Below, in pieces: positions 46,441-57,419 of a stretch of 64,000 nucleotides of DNA. The notes under the pieces were generated by a model. It was given only the letters and a program-made list of their open reading frames with translations, made no database searches and was not told where the DNA came from. The position numbers and the translations under genes were made by a program. The first letter of the stretch is position 1, and each line of letters begins with the position of its first letter. The DNA comes from Sequoia sempervirens (Eukaryota; Streptophyta; Pinopsida; Cupressales; Cupressaceae): positions 1 to 64,000 of the forward strand of contig VDFB02296827.1 in NCBI GenBank assembly GCA_007258455.2. Reading direction: 5' to 3'.

Positions 46441-47697
46441 GCTTTGAACCATTGAAACATGTGTGACAACATGTGGTGCAACAAACTTGACTCATACTAT
46501 AGGAAAATATATCAAAAAGTATTAAAATATTTACAAAATAAACACATATTAAGGAAAATATTTTTGGTTGATGAAAGATTGCTCTTACATCTCAAATACT
46601 CCTACATTAGACACTTTGAGAAATTGAAAAGTGAGCTTCTCAATTTCATTCAAGATTGTGAGCCAAAGGAAAATCAAGTTGGTCAACCTCTATTATGAAC
46701 ATCCAAGTAGGTTACTCATTTGGTATGTATTTCCATTTCACTAAATATTCCTTGTATTTTTTTAATGTCTTGTGTTATTTTCAATCTACAATCATGTATT
46801 TTTTTGATTTTTTCTACTCCCGGTGTAGTTACATATGTTCTCAATTTTATTATTGTTTTATGGTCTCTTGAATCACCTTCATGACACTCATATAGATCAA
46901 CAATGTTAAATACTTGTGATATACTAAAATCTTATGGTAATTTTAGTTCATGCACATTTCTAATTTATTTTTAAGAATTCTATAAGGTCCAATTTTCTCC
47001 ATATTCAATTTATTATATGTCCCATGTGGAAATATTTTCTACCTTAAATAAATCATTAATCCATCCCCAACTTCATATTCCTTATGTCTTCACCTATAAT
47101 CAACATGCTCTTTATACTTATTATTGGTCTTCTCTAACCATTGTTAAAATTCTTGATGCAAATCCATTCTATATTCTACATGTTATTTAGATATAGAATT
47201 TTTCCTATGATCTACAATAAAATATCTTAGCTTTGAAACATTTTTTAAAATTTTGTCCATATACAATCTTGAATGATGCTTTGGTACCTTTAATCATTGA
47301 GTTATTGTAAGAAAATTATAAAATTAAATCCCAATTCTCCATTTTTTCACCCAATAAACATTGCAAGAAATTTCTCAAACTTCTATTTACAACTTTTGTT
47401 TATTCATCTATCTATAGGTGGTATGTCGAACTGAACTTTCTAGACTTACAATATTCATCTTCTTCCATAAGCTTCTTAAAAATATCCAACAAATTTTACA
47501 TCCCTATATAATACAATTATTTAGGTAATCCATATAATATCACAATTTTATTGAAAATAAAGTCAACTATGTGTATTCCATTGTTAGTTTTCTTACAAGC
47601 AATAAAATGTGTCATCTTAGAAAAACTATCAACAACTAAAAAATAGAATCATTTCCTCTTGAGTTATTGTAAATCCTAACACAAAATATATACTAAT
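46441..47697 (-). pseudogene. Ty3/gypsy integrase and C-terminal region, left part
   Basis: The minus strand from 47,697 down reads, with stops and frame changes: DISIYFVLGF, VVDSFSKMTHFIACKKTN (catalytic-core start), FSSTYHL, VVNRSLRNFLQCLLGEKM, then further down YEVGDGLMIYLR and GTYNKLNMEKIGPYRILKN. These are the integrase core and the GPY/F-like module of plant Ty3/gypsy elements. It is the direct continuation of 57,044-57,410 across the LINE insertion. The 3' LTR is not identified; the plus-strand 79-aa frame at 46,459 is unrecognised. Confidence 0.7.
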
Positions 47698-47707
47698 ATC
47701 CTCCTAT
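47698..47707. repeat. Target-site duplication of the LINE, left copy
   Basis: atcctcctat, repeated at 57,044-57,053 after the LINE A-tail. Confidence 0.75.
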
Positions 47708-47739
47708 GGTCATGACAGAGGAACTTATGAGAGAGGAAT

Positions 47740-50360
47740 CTTCTCTTTCTAAGGAGTTGGCCAAATCAATTCTTCGAGAGGAGATTTTTTGGAAATAAAA
47801 ATCTTAGATTGACCAGTTGCTAGATGGAGATGGAACCACCTCTTTTTTCATAACTTAGTCAAGGAGTGCATAAATGGTAATGTTATAGCCTCCCTCACTT
47901 ATGATCAAGGATAAATCTTGTCTTTATTCCAAGATATCTCTAGTGAAGCTGTCAGGCATTTCTCTTCTCTTTTCAACAAGCAAGAGCTTCAACATGTGGA
48001 TAATGAGAGACTTATTCTTGAGTGTATTCCTCCTTTGGTCTCTAATGATATGAATAAATATATTAGACCCTATTTCAATGGAGGAACTTAAGTTTGTTGT
48101 CTTTCAAATGAAGAAAGGTAAGTCTCCAATGCCTGATGGTTTTCCCATTGAATTCTTTCAAGAATTTTTTTAAATCTTAAGATTTGATTTGTTAGAGGTG
48201 GTTTGAGAATCCCAATTGAATAGGAAGATGCTTAAGGAAATTAAATCCACCTTCCTTGCTTTGATTTCTAAAAAATAAGGTGCTTTTTTTGTGGACTCTT
48301 TTTCCCCTATTTCTCTTTGTAATGTTATCTAGAAAATCATTTCTAAGATTATTGATGAGCGGTTGAAAAAGGTTATGAGTACTCTTATCTCCCTAGAGCA
48401 AGATGAATTTTTTAAGGGTCTTAAAATATTGAATGGTATTGTTGTGGCTAAAAAATCCATTCAATCTACATCTTCTTTGAAGGAAAAGGCTATGTTCATC
48501 AAATTGGATATGTCAAAGGCTTATGACAAGGTTAGCTAGTCTTTTCTTCAAAATATTTTACAAGCTTTTGGGTTTTCTTGAAATTGGGTTGAGTGGGTTA
48601 TGAGTTGTATGACATCGACTTCCTTTGTTGTGCTAATCAGCAATCATCCCTTTTTCTAGCTTCTAGAGGCCTCAAAAAAGGATATCATTTATCTCCTTAT
48701 TTGATTATTTTATTGGCTGAAGGGTTAGGTAGGATTTTAAAATGTTTTAAATTAAGAGGAGTTGTTCAAGGCTAGTCTTGGGCAAAGAATTCTATTTCCC
48801 AATCTCATCTTCAATTTTTTGATGATGCAACTTTGATGGGGGTGGCTAAATTAGTTGAGGCAATTAATTTCGAGAAGACTTTAGATATTTACTTAGTTAC
48901 TTTTGGACAATTGATTAACAAAGATAAGTCTAAAATAATTTTCTTGAATATAGATGCTTGCATTCAGTGTGGGATAAAAAATATTCTTCATCTTTAGGTT
49001 GGATGTTTGATGGTGGAGTATCTAGGAATTTTTCTTTCATTTGGAAGCCTTGGAAGGATTCATTAGAAGAATATTTTAAACATATTTCACTAAAGGGTTA
49101 GCCACTATAATTTTTGATAGTTATCCTTTGTTGGAAAATTGATTCTCTTAAAGTCAATTCTACAAGCCTTTCCTATTGACATATTATTAATTTTGGTTGT
49201 GTTTAAGTTCTATCATAAGGGATTTGATGCTCCCTCCAAGAAGTTTCTATGGGTTGGGAACTTGGAAAGTAATAAGTGCAGCCTCATGAATTGGGACTTA
49301 GTTTACAATTTGAAAGAGGTTGGGGGCCTTGGATCAAGATGGTATGAACTTAATTTCCAAGCTTTAGTTGCTAAATTATATTAGAGATGGTGCAAAAATC
49401 CTAGTCAACCTTGGGATAAAATTCTTGATTCTAAGTACCTTGGAGGGGTTCTTGAGGAGGATATTCCGAGAATGGATCTGGTTGGGAAAGGATCCAAGAT
49501 TTGGAACACTTGAAAAAAAGGTTTCATGCTCATTAAAAAGGGGAACTATTCTAGACAATAAATAATGGAACTACTGCTTTCTTTTGGGAAGACTCTTGGG
49601 ATAATCATCCCCCTATCCTCTTCTATTTTCCTCAACATTTGGATCTTCATGACATTTTTTGGGAGGCTAGATGGTCTAAGGTTGTTGAATTTAGATATCA
49701 GGCTCCTCTGGGTAGATTCGTTATTCACAAGTGGTGAGAACCATAAAGCTAGCTTGAAGAGGGTCTTTGGTGGATTAGGAAACTTTGGCTTCTATATTGG
49801 TTTAGAGACCTTTTTGTTCTCTAGAGGACTTTGATATCTTAGTTTGGGGACATGAATCAAAATGTGTGTACATAATTGCTCTAGGTTATCAGCTCTTGGA
49901 CATGCAAAGAAGAGATGTCAAGTTTCCTTTGTGGAAGAAAATTTGGAATTGGTTCAGATGGCCCAAATGCAATTTATTTTTATGGGTCTTGAGTCAGAAT
50001 AAATGTCTCACCTAGGATAACATTTGAAAGAGAGTATTCTAGGGGCCTTCTATTTTCTTTCTATGTGGTAAGAATGAGGAATGCATTACTCATATCTTAT
50101 TTCAATGCCCATATTCTATGGGAATTTGGAATCTTTGGTGGAAGCTTTCAAAGAGGCCTATTGTTCATGCGACCTCCCTGATTGAGTTTTGGAATGGGGT
50201 GGCCCACCCTTCTACCTCAACCTCTTTTCTTCTTGTTTCTTGGGACATTGGTACCTCTTTTATTTTTAGCAAATTTGGTTGGAGAACAATCGAAGAATAT
50301 TTCAAGGATGACAATGCAGAGCTTTATAAGTTTGGCTTAAAATTAAAAGGATGATCAAGG
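47740..50360 (+). pseudogene. LINE ORF2 fragment: reverse transcriptase and zinc-knuckle region
   Basis: In several frames it reads FSPISLCNVI, KIISKIIDERLKKVMSTLIS, MFIKLDMSKAYDKV (first catalytic Asp, about 48,508), then ASRGLKKGYHLSPYLIILLA (about 48,660) and FFDDATLMGVA (the xxDD box, about 48,818). Later stretches typical of plant LINE ORF2 include KKFLWVGN, NWDLVYNLKEVGGLG and, at about 50,068-50,113, CGKNEECITHILFQCP (zf-RVT type). ORF2 copies the element's RNA into DNA at the target. Many stops and frameshifts; non-functional. Confidence 0.8.
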
Positions 50361-50485
50361 AGATTATTTTGGCCAAATTTAATTTGGATGGGCCCCTATC
50401 TTCATCAGATTGCAAAAATATCAATAGTTTGGAGATTTCTCTTTCTTCGTCTCTTCAACATAAATCAGGTAAAAAGTTACAAGTG

Positions 50486-50490
50486 TCTAA
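50486..50490. repeat. Target-site duplication of the copia element, left copy
   Basis: tctaa, repeated at 56,327-56,331. Confidence 0.85.
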
Positions 50491-50816
50491 TGTTAGAGTA
50501 AAGTAATTATTTAACTTTACTCTCCTCTTAAGACTTCACTTTATGCACATATATTAGTCATTTAATAATTAATATTAATTATTAAATGCACTCTCCTTAG
50601 GGTTAGGTTTTCCTTTCCATTTTGATCTCCTTTTATAAGGATTGATCTCTTGTATTGTATTCGATTCTTGATGTTCTTTTTTCAGTCTGATAATACATTC
50701 TTGCATATTGTCAGAGCAAAACCCTTGTTTTGTTTCCTACATATTTCTTGCTTGTGACAGGTTTTTGCATGCAGGTTTCTTGGGCTTAATAGATTTGTTT
50801 TTCATCAAATCTTACA
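50491..50816 (+). repeat. Copia 5' LTR (326 bp)
   Basis: Starts TGTTAGAGTAAAG and ends AAATCTTACA. A TATA-like ttataa lies at 50,633-50,638, so transcription probably starts shortly after it. Contains the palindromic 'taataattaatattaattatta' tract (about 50,565-50,586, given in part) and a 'cttgttttgtttcctac' U5-like end. Confidence 0.92.
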
Positions 50817-50828
50817 TGGTATCAGAGC
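50817..50828 (+). promoter_or_regulatory. Primer-binding site, initiator tRNA-Met type
   Basis: tggtatcagagc directly follows the LTR. This is the usual plant copia site complementary to the 3' end of initiator tRNA-Met, which primes minus-strand DNA synthesis. Confidence 0.92.
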
Positions 50829-50978
50829 TGGATCTGCTGTAGCTTGTTCATGTTTGAAGAAAAAAGGGAGCAAGGGTTTGACAGAAGAAATTTGGGATTC
50901 TTTAGCTAATTTGAGAGGTTCTAGGTGTAGTTTTCAGATCTGGTATTCCTTGCCCAACGATATTTTTTATCGAAATTT

Positions 50979-51104
50979 TTTTAGCATTTTTTACAAGCGC
51001 ATGCATCAGATCTGACATTTTTTTAGTGTTTTTTACAAGCGCATGCATCAGATCTGACATTTTTTTAGCATTTTTTACAAGCGCATGCATCAGATCTGGC
51101 ATTT
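50979..51104 (+). repeat. 42-bp tandem repeat (x3) in the copia leader
   Basis: The word gcgcatgcatcagatct begins at 50,997, 51,039 and 51,081, with 'ttttttacaa' before it. Located between the PBS and gag. Confidence 0.88.
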
Positions 51105-51581
51105 TTTTTTTGGTGTCCTTCTCTGTGCTGTTCACAGTGTTGTCCTTCCTAGAATCGTTTACCAGTCTTGCACCTTATTCCTCTGAACGTCGTGCATGAG
51201 CCAATGTCTGCGTTGGAAAATCTAAAAAGGAAGAACTTCAAACCCCCGCAGGTGCCGTACTTTGACTTGAAAGTTTTTTTACCGACGATTGCTATCCAAA
51301 TCTGTAGTCTATTTCATCAGTAAATTCTTCAGGTACACAAAGATTTGTCTCAACCAATTACTGCTTTCTATTGCTTTCTGGCTTTCAGTTTGTACTGGGG
51401 ATTGGATTTTTGCATTGTGGGGGGGTGTTTTCTCTTGCTTTCTGTCATTTCCATTAGAAAACCAGAATCTATAAACACCAAAACACAACAAACAAACCCC
51501 TTTTGCATCTTCTGTCTAGTTCTGAAAGACCACTAAATAATAATTAAAAAAATTCAGAGCAGTTGAGGCACAGTTCACAGG

Positions 51582-52556
51582 ATGGCCGACAGATCTATTG
51601 AACCTCTCACACCGCATAATTATCACACTTGGAAGGGTCGCATGATGACTCTTCTCCAGTCTCGAGGGTTATGGTCCTGTTTGGATGAGGTTCAGCCTCA
51701 GTTGACTCGCCCCTTTGAGGTTATGCAGCACAAGAACAATATGGATCAGGCTATGGGATTGATGGCTTTACACATTTCCGACAGTCTCCTGTTTCATCTT
51801 GATGGTTGTCTCACTCCTCGAGCCATTTGGACCAAGTTTGATGGACTTTTTGGTACTGTCAATCAGTTTAGAGCTTTGCAGCTTGAGGCTGAGTTAACTT
51901 CTTTGGTACCTGATTCGTTTCCCTCCATTGAGGACTTTCTGATGAAGTTCAAACAGCAAAGATCTATCTTGCAGGGTTGTGGAAAAGTTAAGACTAATAC
52001 AGAGTGCATCTTCCTAATTCTCTCCAAGCTTCGTGGTCCATTTCAGATCTTCTCTTCGACCTTCTATTCCACCATGGATGCCTTGGGTGCTCGACATGTC
52101 ATGCCTTCTTTTGAGGTCTTTTGTGATCGTCTGACTCGTGAGCAAGCCAAGCTCAAGCAGTTGGATTCACTTTCAGGTTCACAGAACCAAACATTGGTAG
52201 CCCAATCCTCCAAAGGAAAACAAAAGCAGAAACTGAAGCCTAAGAAAGATTCAGGGGCTAGTGAGAATCCCTCCAAGCCACCACCTAAGTTTGATTCAAA
52301 ACCACAGTTGAATTCTACACAGGGAAAATCTTCAAAGTCTGGTGAGTCTTCCTCCAAGACTAAGAAGAAATCTGGAGATCCTTGCAATTTTTGTGGCAAG
52401 GAAGGACATCCAGTTTCCAGGTGTTGGAAACGTTTAGAGGCTTTGGAGGAAGCCATGCAGCAGCATAATATCAGTGCACCTCAGCCTCCTTCACAGCCCA
52501 CAGGGAAAGGTCATGCTCTTTCTGAGCATTGTCCTCAGAATCCACTTGGATTCTAG
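51582..52556 (+). CDS. Copia gag (capsid/nucleocapsid), intact frame
   Basis: A 324-aa frame starting ATG. The N-terminal half has the NYHTWKGRM motif and a UBN2/Copia-gag-type helical capsid region (about residues 10-190). There follows a Lys/Ser/Pro-rich linker (about 200-265) and a single CCHC zinc knuckle, CNFCGKEGHPVSRC (about residues 268-281, 52,383-52,424). Gag forms the cytoplasmic particle that packages element RNA. The frame stops at 52,554-52,556 and overlaps the protease frame by 28 bp in a different phase. Most copia elements encode gag-pol in one frame, so this shift is either a late indel or, less likely, a programmed -1 event. Confidence 0.88.
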   Translation: MADRSIEPLTPHNYHTWKGRMMTLLQSRGLWSCLDEVQPQLTRPFEVMQHKNNMDQAMGLMALHISDSLLFHLDGCLTPRAIWTKFDGLFGTVNQFRALQLEAELTSLVPDSFPSIEDFLMKFKQQRSILQGCGKVKTNTECIFLILSKLRGPFQIFSSTFYSTMDALGARHVMPSFEVFCDRLTREQAKLKQLDSLSGSQNQTLVAQSSKGKQKQKLKPKKDSGASENPSKPPPKFDSKPQLNSTQGKSSKSGESSSKTKKKSGDPCNFCGKEGHPVSRCWKRLEALEEAMQQHNISAPQPPSQPTGKGHALSEHCPQNPLGF

Positions 52557-53410
52557 ATTCTGGTGCCTCTCACCATATGACACACACAGAGGATTTGGTC
52601 ACCGCTCTTGCCCCTACAGGCACTAAACATATTGCAGTTGGTGACTCAGCACAACTTTCAGTTCAGGGTTCAGGTACTGTTTCATTGGATGGTGGTTGTC
52701 TACAGGATGTGCTTCCGGTTCCTAACATTTCGACAAACCTTCTATCTGTTTATCAGATTTTCCACTCTGGCTCTGGTAAGACAGTTGAGTTCTCACCACA
52801 TGATGTGGTTATTCGAGACCTTCATGATCCTGACTTGGTTGTGGCTACTGGGAGTGTGGATTCTGCATCACGTTTATACAAATTTGATGGCTTTGAGAGT
52901 TTAGACACTGTTGGTTCCTCTCTTATAGCACATGCAGATTCAGTGAGCAGGCTTTGGCATGAGCGTTTTAGCCATGTCAATTATAGATATCTACAGCAGA
53001 TGAGTACTTAGGCACTTGTGATTGGGCTCCCACAGATTTCTTGTACTGATGGTGTATGTCGAGGTTGTGTTCTTGGCAAACATCATCGAGATCCTTTTCC
53101 TAAGGGTCGAGCCACTCGTGTTAGGGCACCCCTAGAGTTGGTACACAGTGATCTTATGTCCTTTCCAACTCCTTCCTTTTTAGGGGCCCGCTATGTGCTC
53201 ACTTTTATTGATGACTTCTCCAGACGTACATGGGTGTACTTTCTTAAGTACAAGTCTGATGTCTTTGACTCATTCAGGATTTTTAAGACATTTGTGGAGA
53301 AGCAATCTGGACTTTCTATCAGGAGGATACGCACAGATAATGGGGGGAATATGTTAATCAGGCTTTTACAGATTTTTGCATTGAGCATGGTTTACAACAT
53401 CAGTTTATAG
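52529..53410 (+). pseudogene. Copia protease and N-terminal integrase, broken
   Basis: The protease has WILDSGASHHMT, with the catalytic Asp-Ser-Gly at 52,556-52,564. The 'LLSVYQI' and 'LWHERFSHVNY' segments lead into the GAG-pre-integrase zinc site (His pair, then CRGCVLGKHH at about 53,060). An in-frame TAG lies at 53,009-53,011. The integrase core follows, with HSDLMSF (first Asp, about 53,146), FIDDFSR and RTDNGG (second Asp, about 53,334). At the G-run 53,342-53,347 the phase changes and the frame ends at 53,410. Protease would mature Gag-Pol; integrase would insert the cDNA. Confidence 0.88.
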
Positions 53411-54288
53411 TCCCTTACACCCCTCAATAGAATGGTGTCGCTGAGAGAAAGAACAGAACCTTACGGGAGATGGAAAATTGTATGATACAGTCTCGAGCTA
53501 TGAGTTTTTCATTCTGGGCTGAGGTAGTCAATTGTGCCAATTATATTCAGAATCGAATGCCTCATAAGGCATTGCGACATATGACTCCTGAGGAGGCTTG
53601 GACCCATGTCAAGCCTGATGTTTCTACATTCCGAGTTTTTGGTAGTGAGGCTTGGGCATTTATTCCTGATGCTCAACAGAAAGCCATGGAGAGGAAGAGC
53701 CGACCACTCATATTTGTTGGCTACTGTGAGGATGTTAAGGCGTATAGGTTGTTTGATCCTAATTCTAGAGAGGTCTTGTTTCGGTGGGATGTCCAGTTTG
53801 ATGAGCGCTATCCTCAAATGGATTCTCCATCACCAGCTTCTCCCTCATTGCCTACTCCTCCCTCTTCATCTCTTGAGGATTACTTATCTCTTGAGGATGA
53901 TGTAGATGATGATCCACCATCTCCACCACCACCAGTTGCTCCGTCCTTGCCTAGGTGGGCCCATGTCACTGTTGATGCAGCTGGTTCTTTGGCAGGTGAT
54001 CCTTCAGATACTTGTCGTACTCGTGCTCAAACATCTGGTTCTAGTCTTTTGAGTCATGCCATTTTGGATGATCCTCAAAAAAATTCAGAGGCGACAGGTC
54101 ACCTTGAGTGGGATAGGGCCATGGATGAGGAGTATTCTTCTTTGATGAAGAATCATACTTGGGATCTTTGTCCTCTTCCTAAGGGAAGAAAGTTGGTTCG
54201 GTGCAAGTGGGTGTACCGTACCAAGTATGTTGCAAATGGTTCTATTGATAAGTATAAGGCACGTCTTGTTGCGAAGGGGTTTTCTTAG
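53411..54288 (+). pseudogene. Copia integrase C-terminus and start of RT
   Basis: An in-frame TAG at 53,428-53,430 precedes NGVAERKNRTL, which carries the third catalytic residue (Glu, about 53,442). Then come the FWAEVVNCANYIQNR, FRVFGSEAWAFIP and GYCEDVKAYRLFDP motifs, an acidic/proline-rich linker (about 53,820-53,960), and the start of RT (EWDRAMDEEYSSLMKNHTW, CKWVYRTKY, YKARLVAKGFS). It ends at TAG 54,286-54,288. Confidence 0.88.
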
Positions 54289-55610
54289 GTAGAGGGTATT
54301 GACTACTCTGAGACCTTTGCTCTTATCGCCAAGATGAATTATATATGCTTGGTACTTTCACTTGCAGCTTCACAAGGATGGACAATGTTTCAGATGGATG
54401 TGAAGAGTGCCTTCTTGCATGGAGACCTACATGAGGAGATCTATATGGAGCAGCCTCGGGGATTTTTGCAAGACATTTCTTTGGTTTGCAGACTTCGGCG
54501 TTCATTATATGGTCTCAAACAAGCCCCTCGAGCTTGGTATGAGAAGATGGACTCTTTCTTGCTTTCCTCTCACTTCACATGTTGTCATTCTGATCACACA
54601 GTGTATATTCAACGTCAGGAGGGTGATCTTTTGATTCTTGTGCTATATGTAGATGATCTCATCCTTACAGGTAGCTCATCCTCCATGATTCAGAGTATTC
54701 AGAGAGCTTTGATGGAGCAGTTTGAGATGACAGATCTTGGTCTCCTGCACTTCTTTCTGGGTCTTCAGGTTATTCAGTCTTTGGATGGGATTTCCATATT
54801 TCAGGAGAAGTATTCTCTTGATATGCTTCAGCGATTTGGCATGCTTGATTGCAAGTCTGCCCCCACTCCATTTCAGTCAGGTGTTGTTTTATCTTCCACT
54901 TGCTCTACTCCTTCAGTAGACCCCACTTTATACAGGCAGTTGGTTGGCAGTTTGTTGTACCTGACACATTCTCATCCTGATCTTTCCTTTGCAGTTGACC
55001 TTGTCTCTCGGTTTTCCCATGACCCTCATGAGAGCCATTGTCAAGTAGCCAAACGTATTTTGAGGTACATTCGGGACACCACTCATTATGGCATTCACTA
55101 CATCTCAGGATCCCCTCACATCATTGGCTTCATTGACTCCGATTGGGCTAGTGATGTCAATGATCAGAAGTCTACTTTTGGCTTTGTTTTTTGCCTTGGT
55201 TCTGGTCCTATCACATGGTCTTGCAAGAAGCAGTCTGCTATTGCATTATCATCTACAGAGGTTGAGTACCGTGCAGCAGTGTTAGCCAGTCAGGAGGTTT
55301 TATGGCTTCGGTAGTTGATGACAGAGTTTGGGTTTCCTCCAGATAGTCCCACTATTCTTTGGTGTGACAATCAGAGTGCCATTCACATTTCACGCAACCC
55401 AGTGGAGCATCAGGGACAAAGCACATTGAAATCCACATGCACTTCATCAGCAGTTGATTAGATGGTTCTCTCATCTTGAGTACATTCCTCTGAAGGGAGC
55501 GGAGTTGCAGACATCTTTCAACAAACCTTTGGCATCTCCAACTTATCTTGATTCGCTCCATGTAGGAGTGAAGAGATTGTCCTTAGGGGTCTCAGTCATT
55601 CTTATATCAT
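54289..55610 (+). pseudogene. Copia reverse transcriptase and RNase H, broken at the end
   Basis: Same phase as the previous segment after the TAG. RT: FQMDVKSAFLHGDL (catalytic Asp, about 54,400), RSLYGLKQAPRAWYEK, and YVDD at 54,646-54,657. RNase H: GFIDSDWASDVNDQKSTFGF, CKKQSAIALSSTEVEYRA. The frame stops at 55,312-55,314. WCDNQSAIHISRNP then follows, and after another phase change near 55,410 the C-terminal text ends before 55,620. RT copies genomic RNA to cDNA and RNase H degrades the template. Confidence 0.88.
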
Positions 55611-55783
55611 TTTGACATGTTTCTTCCTCTCTTTTTGGAGGAGTTTTTCCTGGTTTTCTCTTCTCAACTTTCTCAGTTTTGTGTATTGAATTACTGATCA
55701 GGCCATGTTGCCGGGACCCTCTGTTGCATTGTAGTTCCTTTGCTTTCTTCTGCATTGTTTGTAGCTGCATTGTAGCTCATCTT

Positions 55784-55792
55784 AAGGGGGGG
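55784..55792 (+). promoter_or_regulatory. Polypurine tract
   Basis: AAGGGGGGG directly before the 3' LTR; it primes plus-strand DNA synthesis. Confidence 0.9.
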
Positions 55793-56326
55793 TGTTAGAG
55801 TAAAGTAATTATTTAACTTTACTCTCCTCTTAAGACTTCACTTTATGCACATATATTAGTCATTTAATAATTAATATTAATTATTAAATGCACTCTCCTT
55901 AGGGTTAGGTTTTCCTTTCCGTTTTGATCTCCTTTTATAAGGATTGATCTCTTGTATTGTATTTGATTCTTGATGTTCTTTTTTCAATCTGATAATACAT
56001 TCTTGCATATTGTTAAAGCAAAACCCTTGTTTTGTTTCCTACAGATTTCTTCCTTGTGACAAGTTTTTGCATGCAGGTTTCTTGTTAATTATTAAATGCA
56101 CTCTCCTTAGGGTTAGGTTTTCCTTTCCGTTTTGATCTCCTTTTATAAGGATTGATCTCTTGTATTGTATTTGATTCTTGATGTTCTTTTTTCAATCTGA
56201 TAATACATTCTTGCATATTGTTAAAGCAAAACCCTTGTTTTGTTTCCTACAGATTTCTTCCTTGTGACAAGTTTTTGCATGCAGGTTTCTTGGGATTAAT
56301 AGAATTTTTTTTCATCAAATCTTACA
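55793..56326 (+). repeat. Copia 3' LTR (534 bp) with a 208-bp internal duplication
   Basis: 55,877-56,084 and 56,085-56,292 are adjacent copies of the LTR body. The 5' LTR has only one, which fully explains the length difference (534 against 326). Both copies share the changes that separate this LTR from the 5' LTR (for example ccgttttg, caatctg, gttaaagc), so the duplication followed that divergence or arose with insertion. Confidence 0.92.
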
Positions 56327-56331
56327 TCTAA
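56327..56331. repeat. Target-site duplication of the copia element, right copy
   Basis: tctaa, matching 50,486-50,490. Confidence 0.85.
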
Positions 56332-56334
56332 ATG

Positions 56335-57037
56335 AGTTAATAGATCTAGAAAACGAGGTTTGCCTCCCAGCGGTGTTCTTAAAATTAATGTTGATGGATC
56401 TTCTAGAGGTAATCTAGGAAATTTTGATATTGGGGGAATAGACCAAGATTGTGATGGTTTGGTCCATTTTATCTCCTCTATCTTTATGGCTTCTCACTCA
56501 ATAATCAAATGGAAGCTTGGGAAATTATTAAGGCTTTGGAGAGAGCTTATGCTTTGGGATGGACAAAATCCCTATGTGAAACAAATTCTATGATTTTTAT
56601 TTTGCTCTGAACAATAGGAAATTTCAAGAGGTTTCATGGAGATTGGATGTTGTGGCTAAATAAATCTTGTGATTGGCCACAAATTTTGAGTTAATTTCCT
56701 TTGTGCATATGTTGAGAGTGGAATAGGGTGGTTGATTGTCTTACTAAGTGGGCTTCCAAAGGTGTACGCAACTAGAATGTTGGTGATTGAAATAATTTAG
56801 ATTAGGAGAAATCCCAATATCTGCTCAACCTAATTCATGAGGATCATGAAAAGTAGACTCAAATTGTTGGGTTTTGTTTGTAAGCAACATTATTGCTCTT
56901 CCAAGTGCTCTATTAGGTTTTCTAGGATTCCTTGGTGAATTACCTTTATGAAGTATGCTATATTGGATATGGTCATCTAGAAATCCTTGTGGTTGGTATG
57001 CTTATATTAATTCTTGAATAAAGCTTATTTTTTCCTT
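56335..57037 (+). pseudogene. LINE ORF2 C-terminus: RNase H-like domain
   Basis: Reads PPSGVLKINVDGSSRGNLGN (about 56,361-56,420), the start of the plant LINE-associated RNase H domain. After stops it continues with weakly matching text (WNRVVDCLTKWAS-like, about 56,720-56,760). A 3' UTR with aataaa (about 57,018) follows. It continues the ORF2 fragment that ends at about 50,360. Confidence 0.75.
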
Positions 57038-57043
57038 AAAAAA

Positions 57044-57410
57044 ATCCTCCTATAGTCTTTTTTTGGAATAAAAAATAATTTGTACAATCCAACAGTTTGA
57101 ATACTCCCTTTTTCCACTTGACAAGTTCTACAATTTATACATACCTGAAATAGTATCATTATGCATATATGACATACAATAATATTCACTCATCAACACA
57201 AATATCTTATCAACACCGAAGCATCCTACCAATCCACTACTATGTTTCTATTTAATCAAATTTTATCTCATTGAACTTTGAGGAGTACATAATTGATTAT
57301 TGTTAAACAAAAAATCTCCTTGAATTAATTTATCTAACCACCTTGTCCTATCTCCATATATTGGTAGCTTACATGACTTCCATACTTCATTAAAATAATT
57401 TTTTCCTTAT
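57044..57410 (-). pseudogene. Ty3/gypsy integrase N-terminus, right part
   Basis: The minus strand reads LIQGDFLFNNNQLCTPQSSM, GLVGCFGVDKIFVLMSEYYC, CINCRTCQVEKGSIQ and GLYKLFFIPKKD. These are the pre-integrase zinc region (CX2C seen) and its approach to the core, which continues at 47,697 across the LINE. The RT domain that should lie upstream on this strand is missing at the junction with foreign DNA near 57,420. Contains several stops. Confidence 0.72.
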
Positions 57411-57419
57411 GATAGTTTT

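Larger units (their letters stand above)
50491..56326 (+). mobile_element. Full-length, defective Ty1/copia retrotransposon
   Basis: 5,836 bp, with TG...CA LTRs, a primer-binding site, gag, protease, integrase, RT and RNase H in copia order, a polypurine tract and a 5-bp target duplication. It is the youngest large element in the window: the LTRs differ at about ten positions by eye over 326 bp, and the codons are mostly readable. At least five breaks in the reading frame prevent autonomous activity. It lies inside the LINE, in the same orientation. Confidence 0.93.
47708..57043 (+). mobile_element. 5'-truncated LINE, split by a copia element
   Basis: A non-LTR retrotransposon inserted in the gypsy integrase. 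It lacks ORF1 and endonuclease; about 3.5 kb remain if the copia insertion is removed. The 3' end has aataaa and an A-run (57,038-57,044) followed by the right copy of a 10-bp target duplication, the expected outcome of target-primed reverse transcription. The copia element (50,491-56,326) separates the RT part from the RNase H part. Confidence 0.8.

Noticed and set aside
52064..52456. 130-aa minus-strand ORF opposite gag
   Set aside because: Shadow of the gag frame, antisense, no motif.
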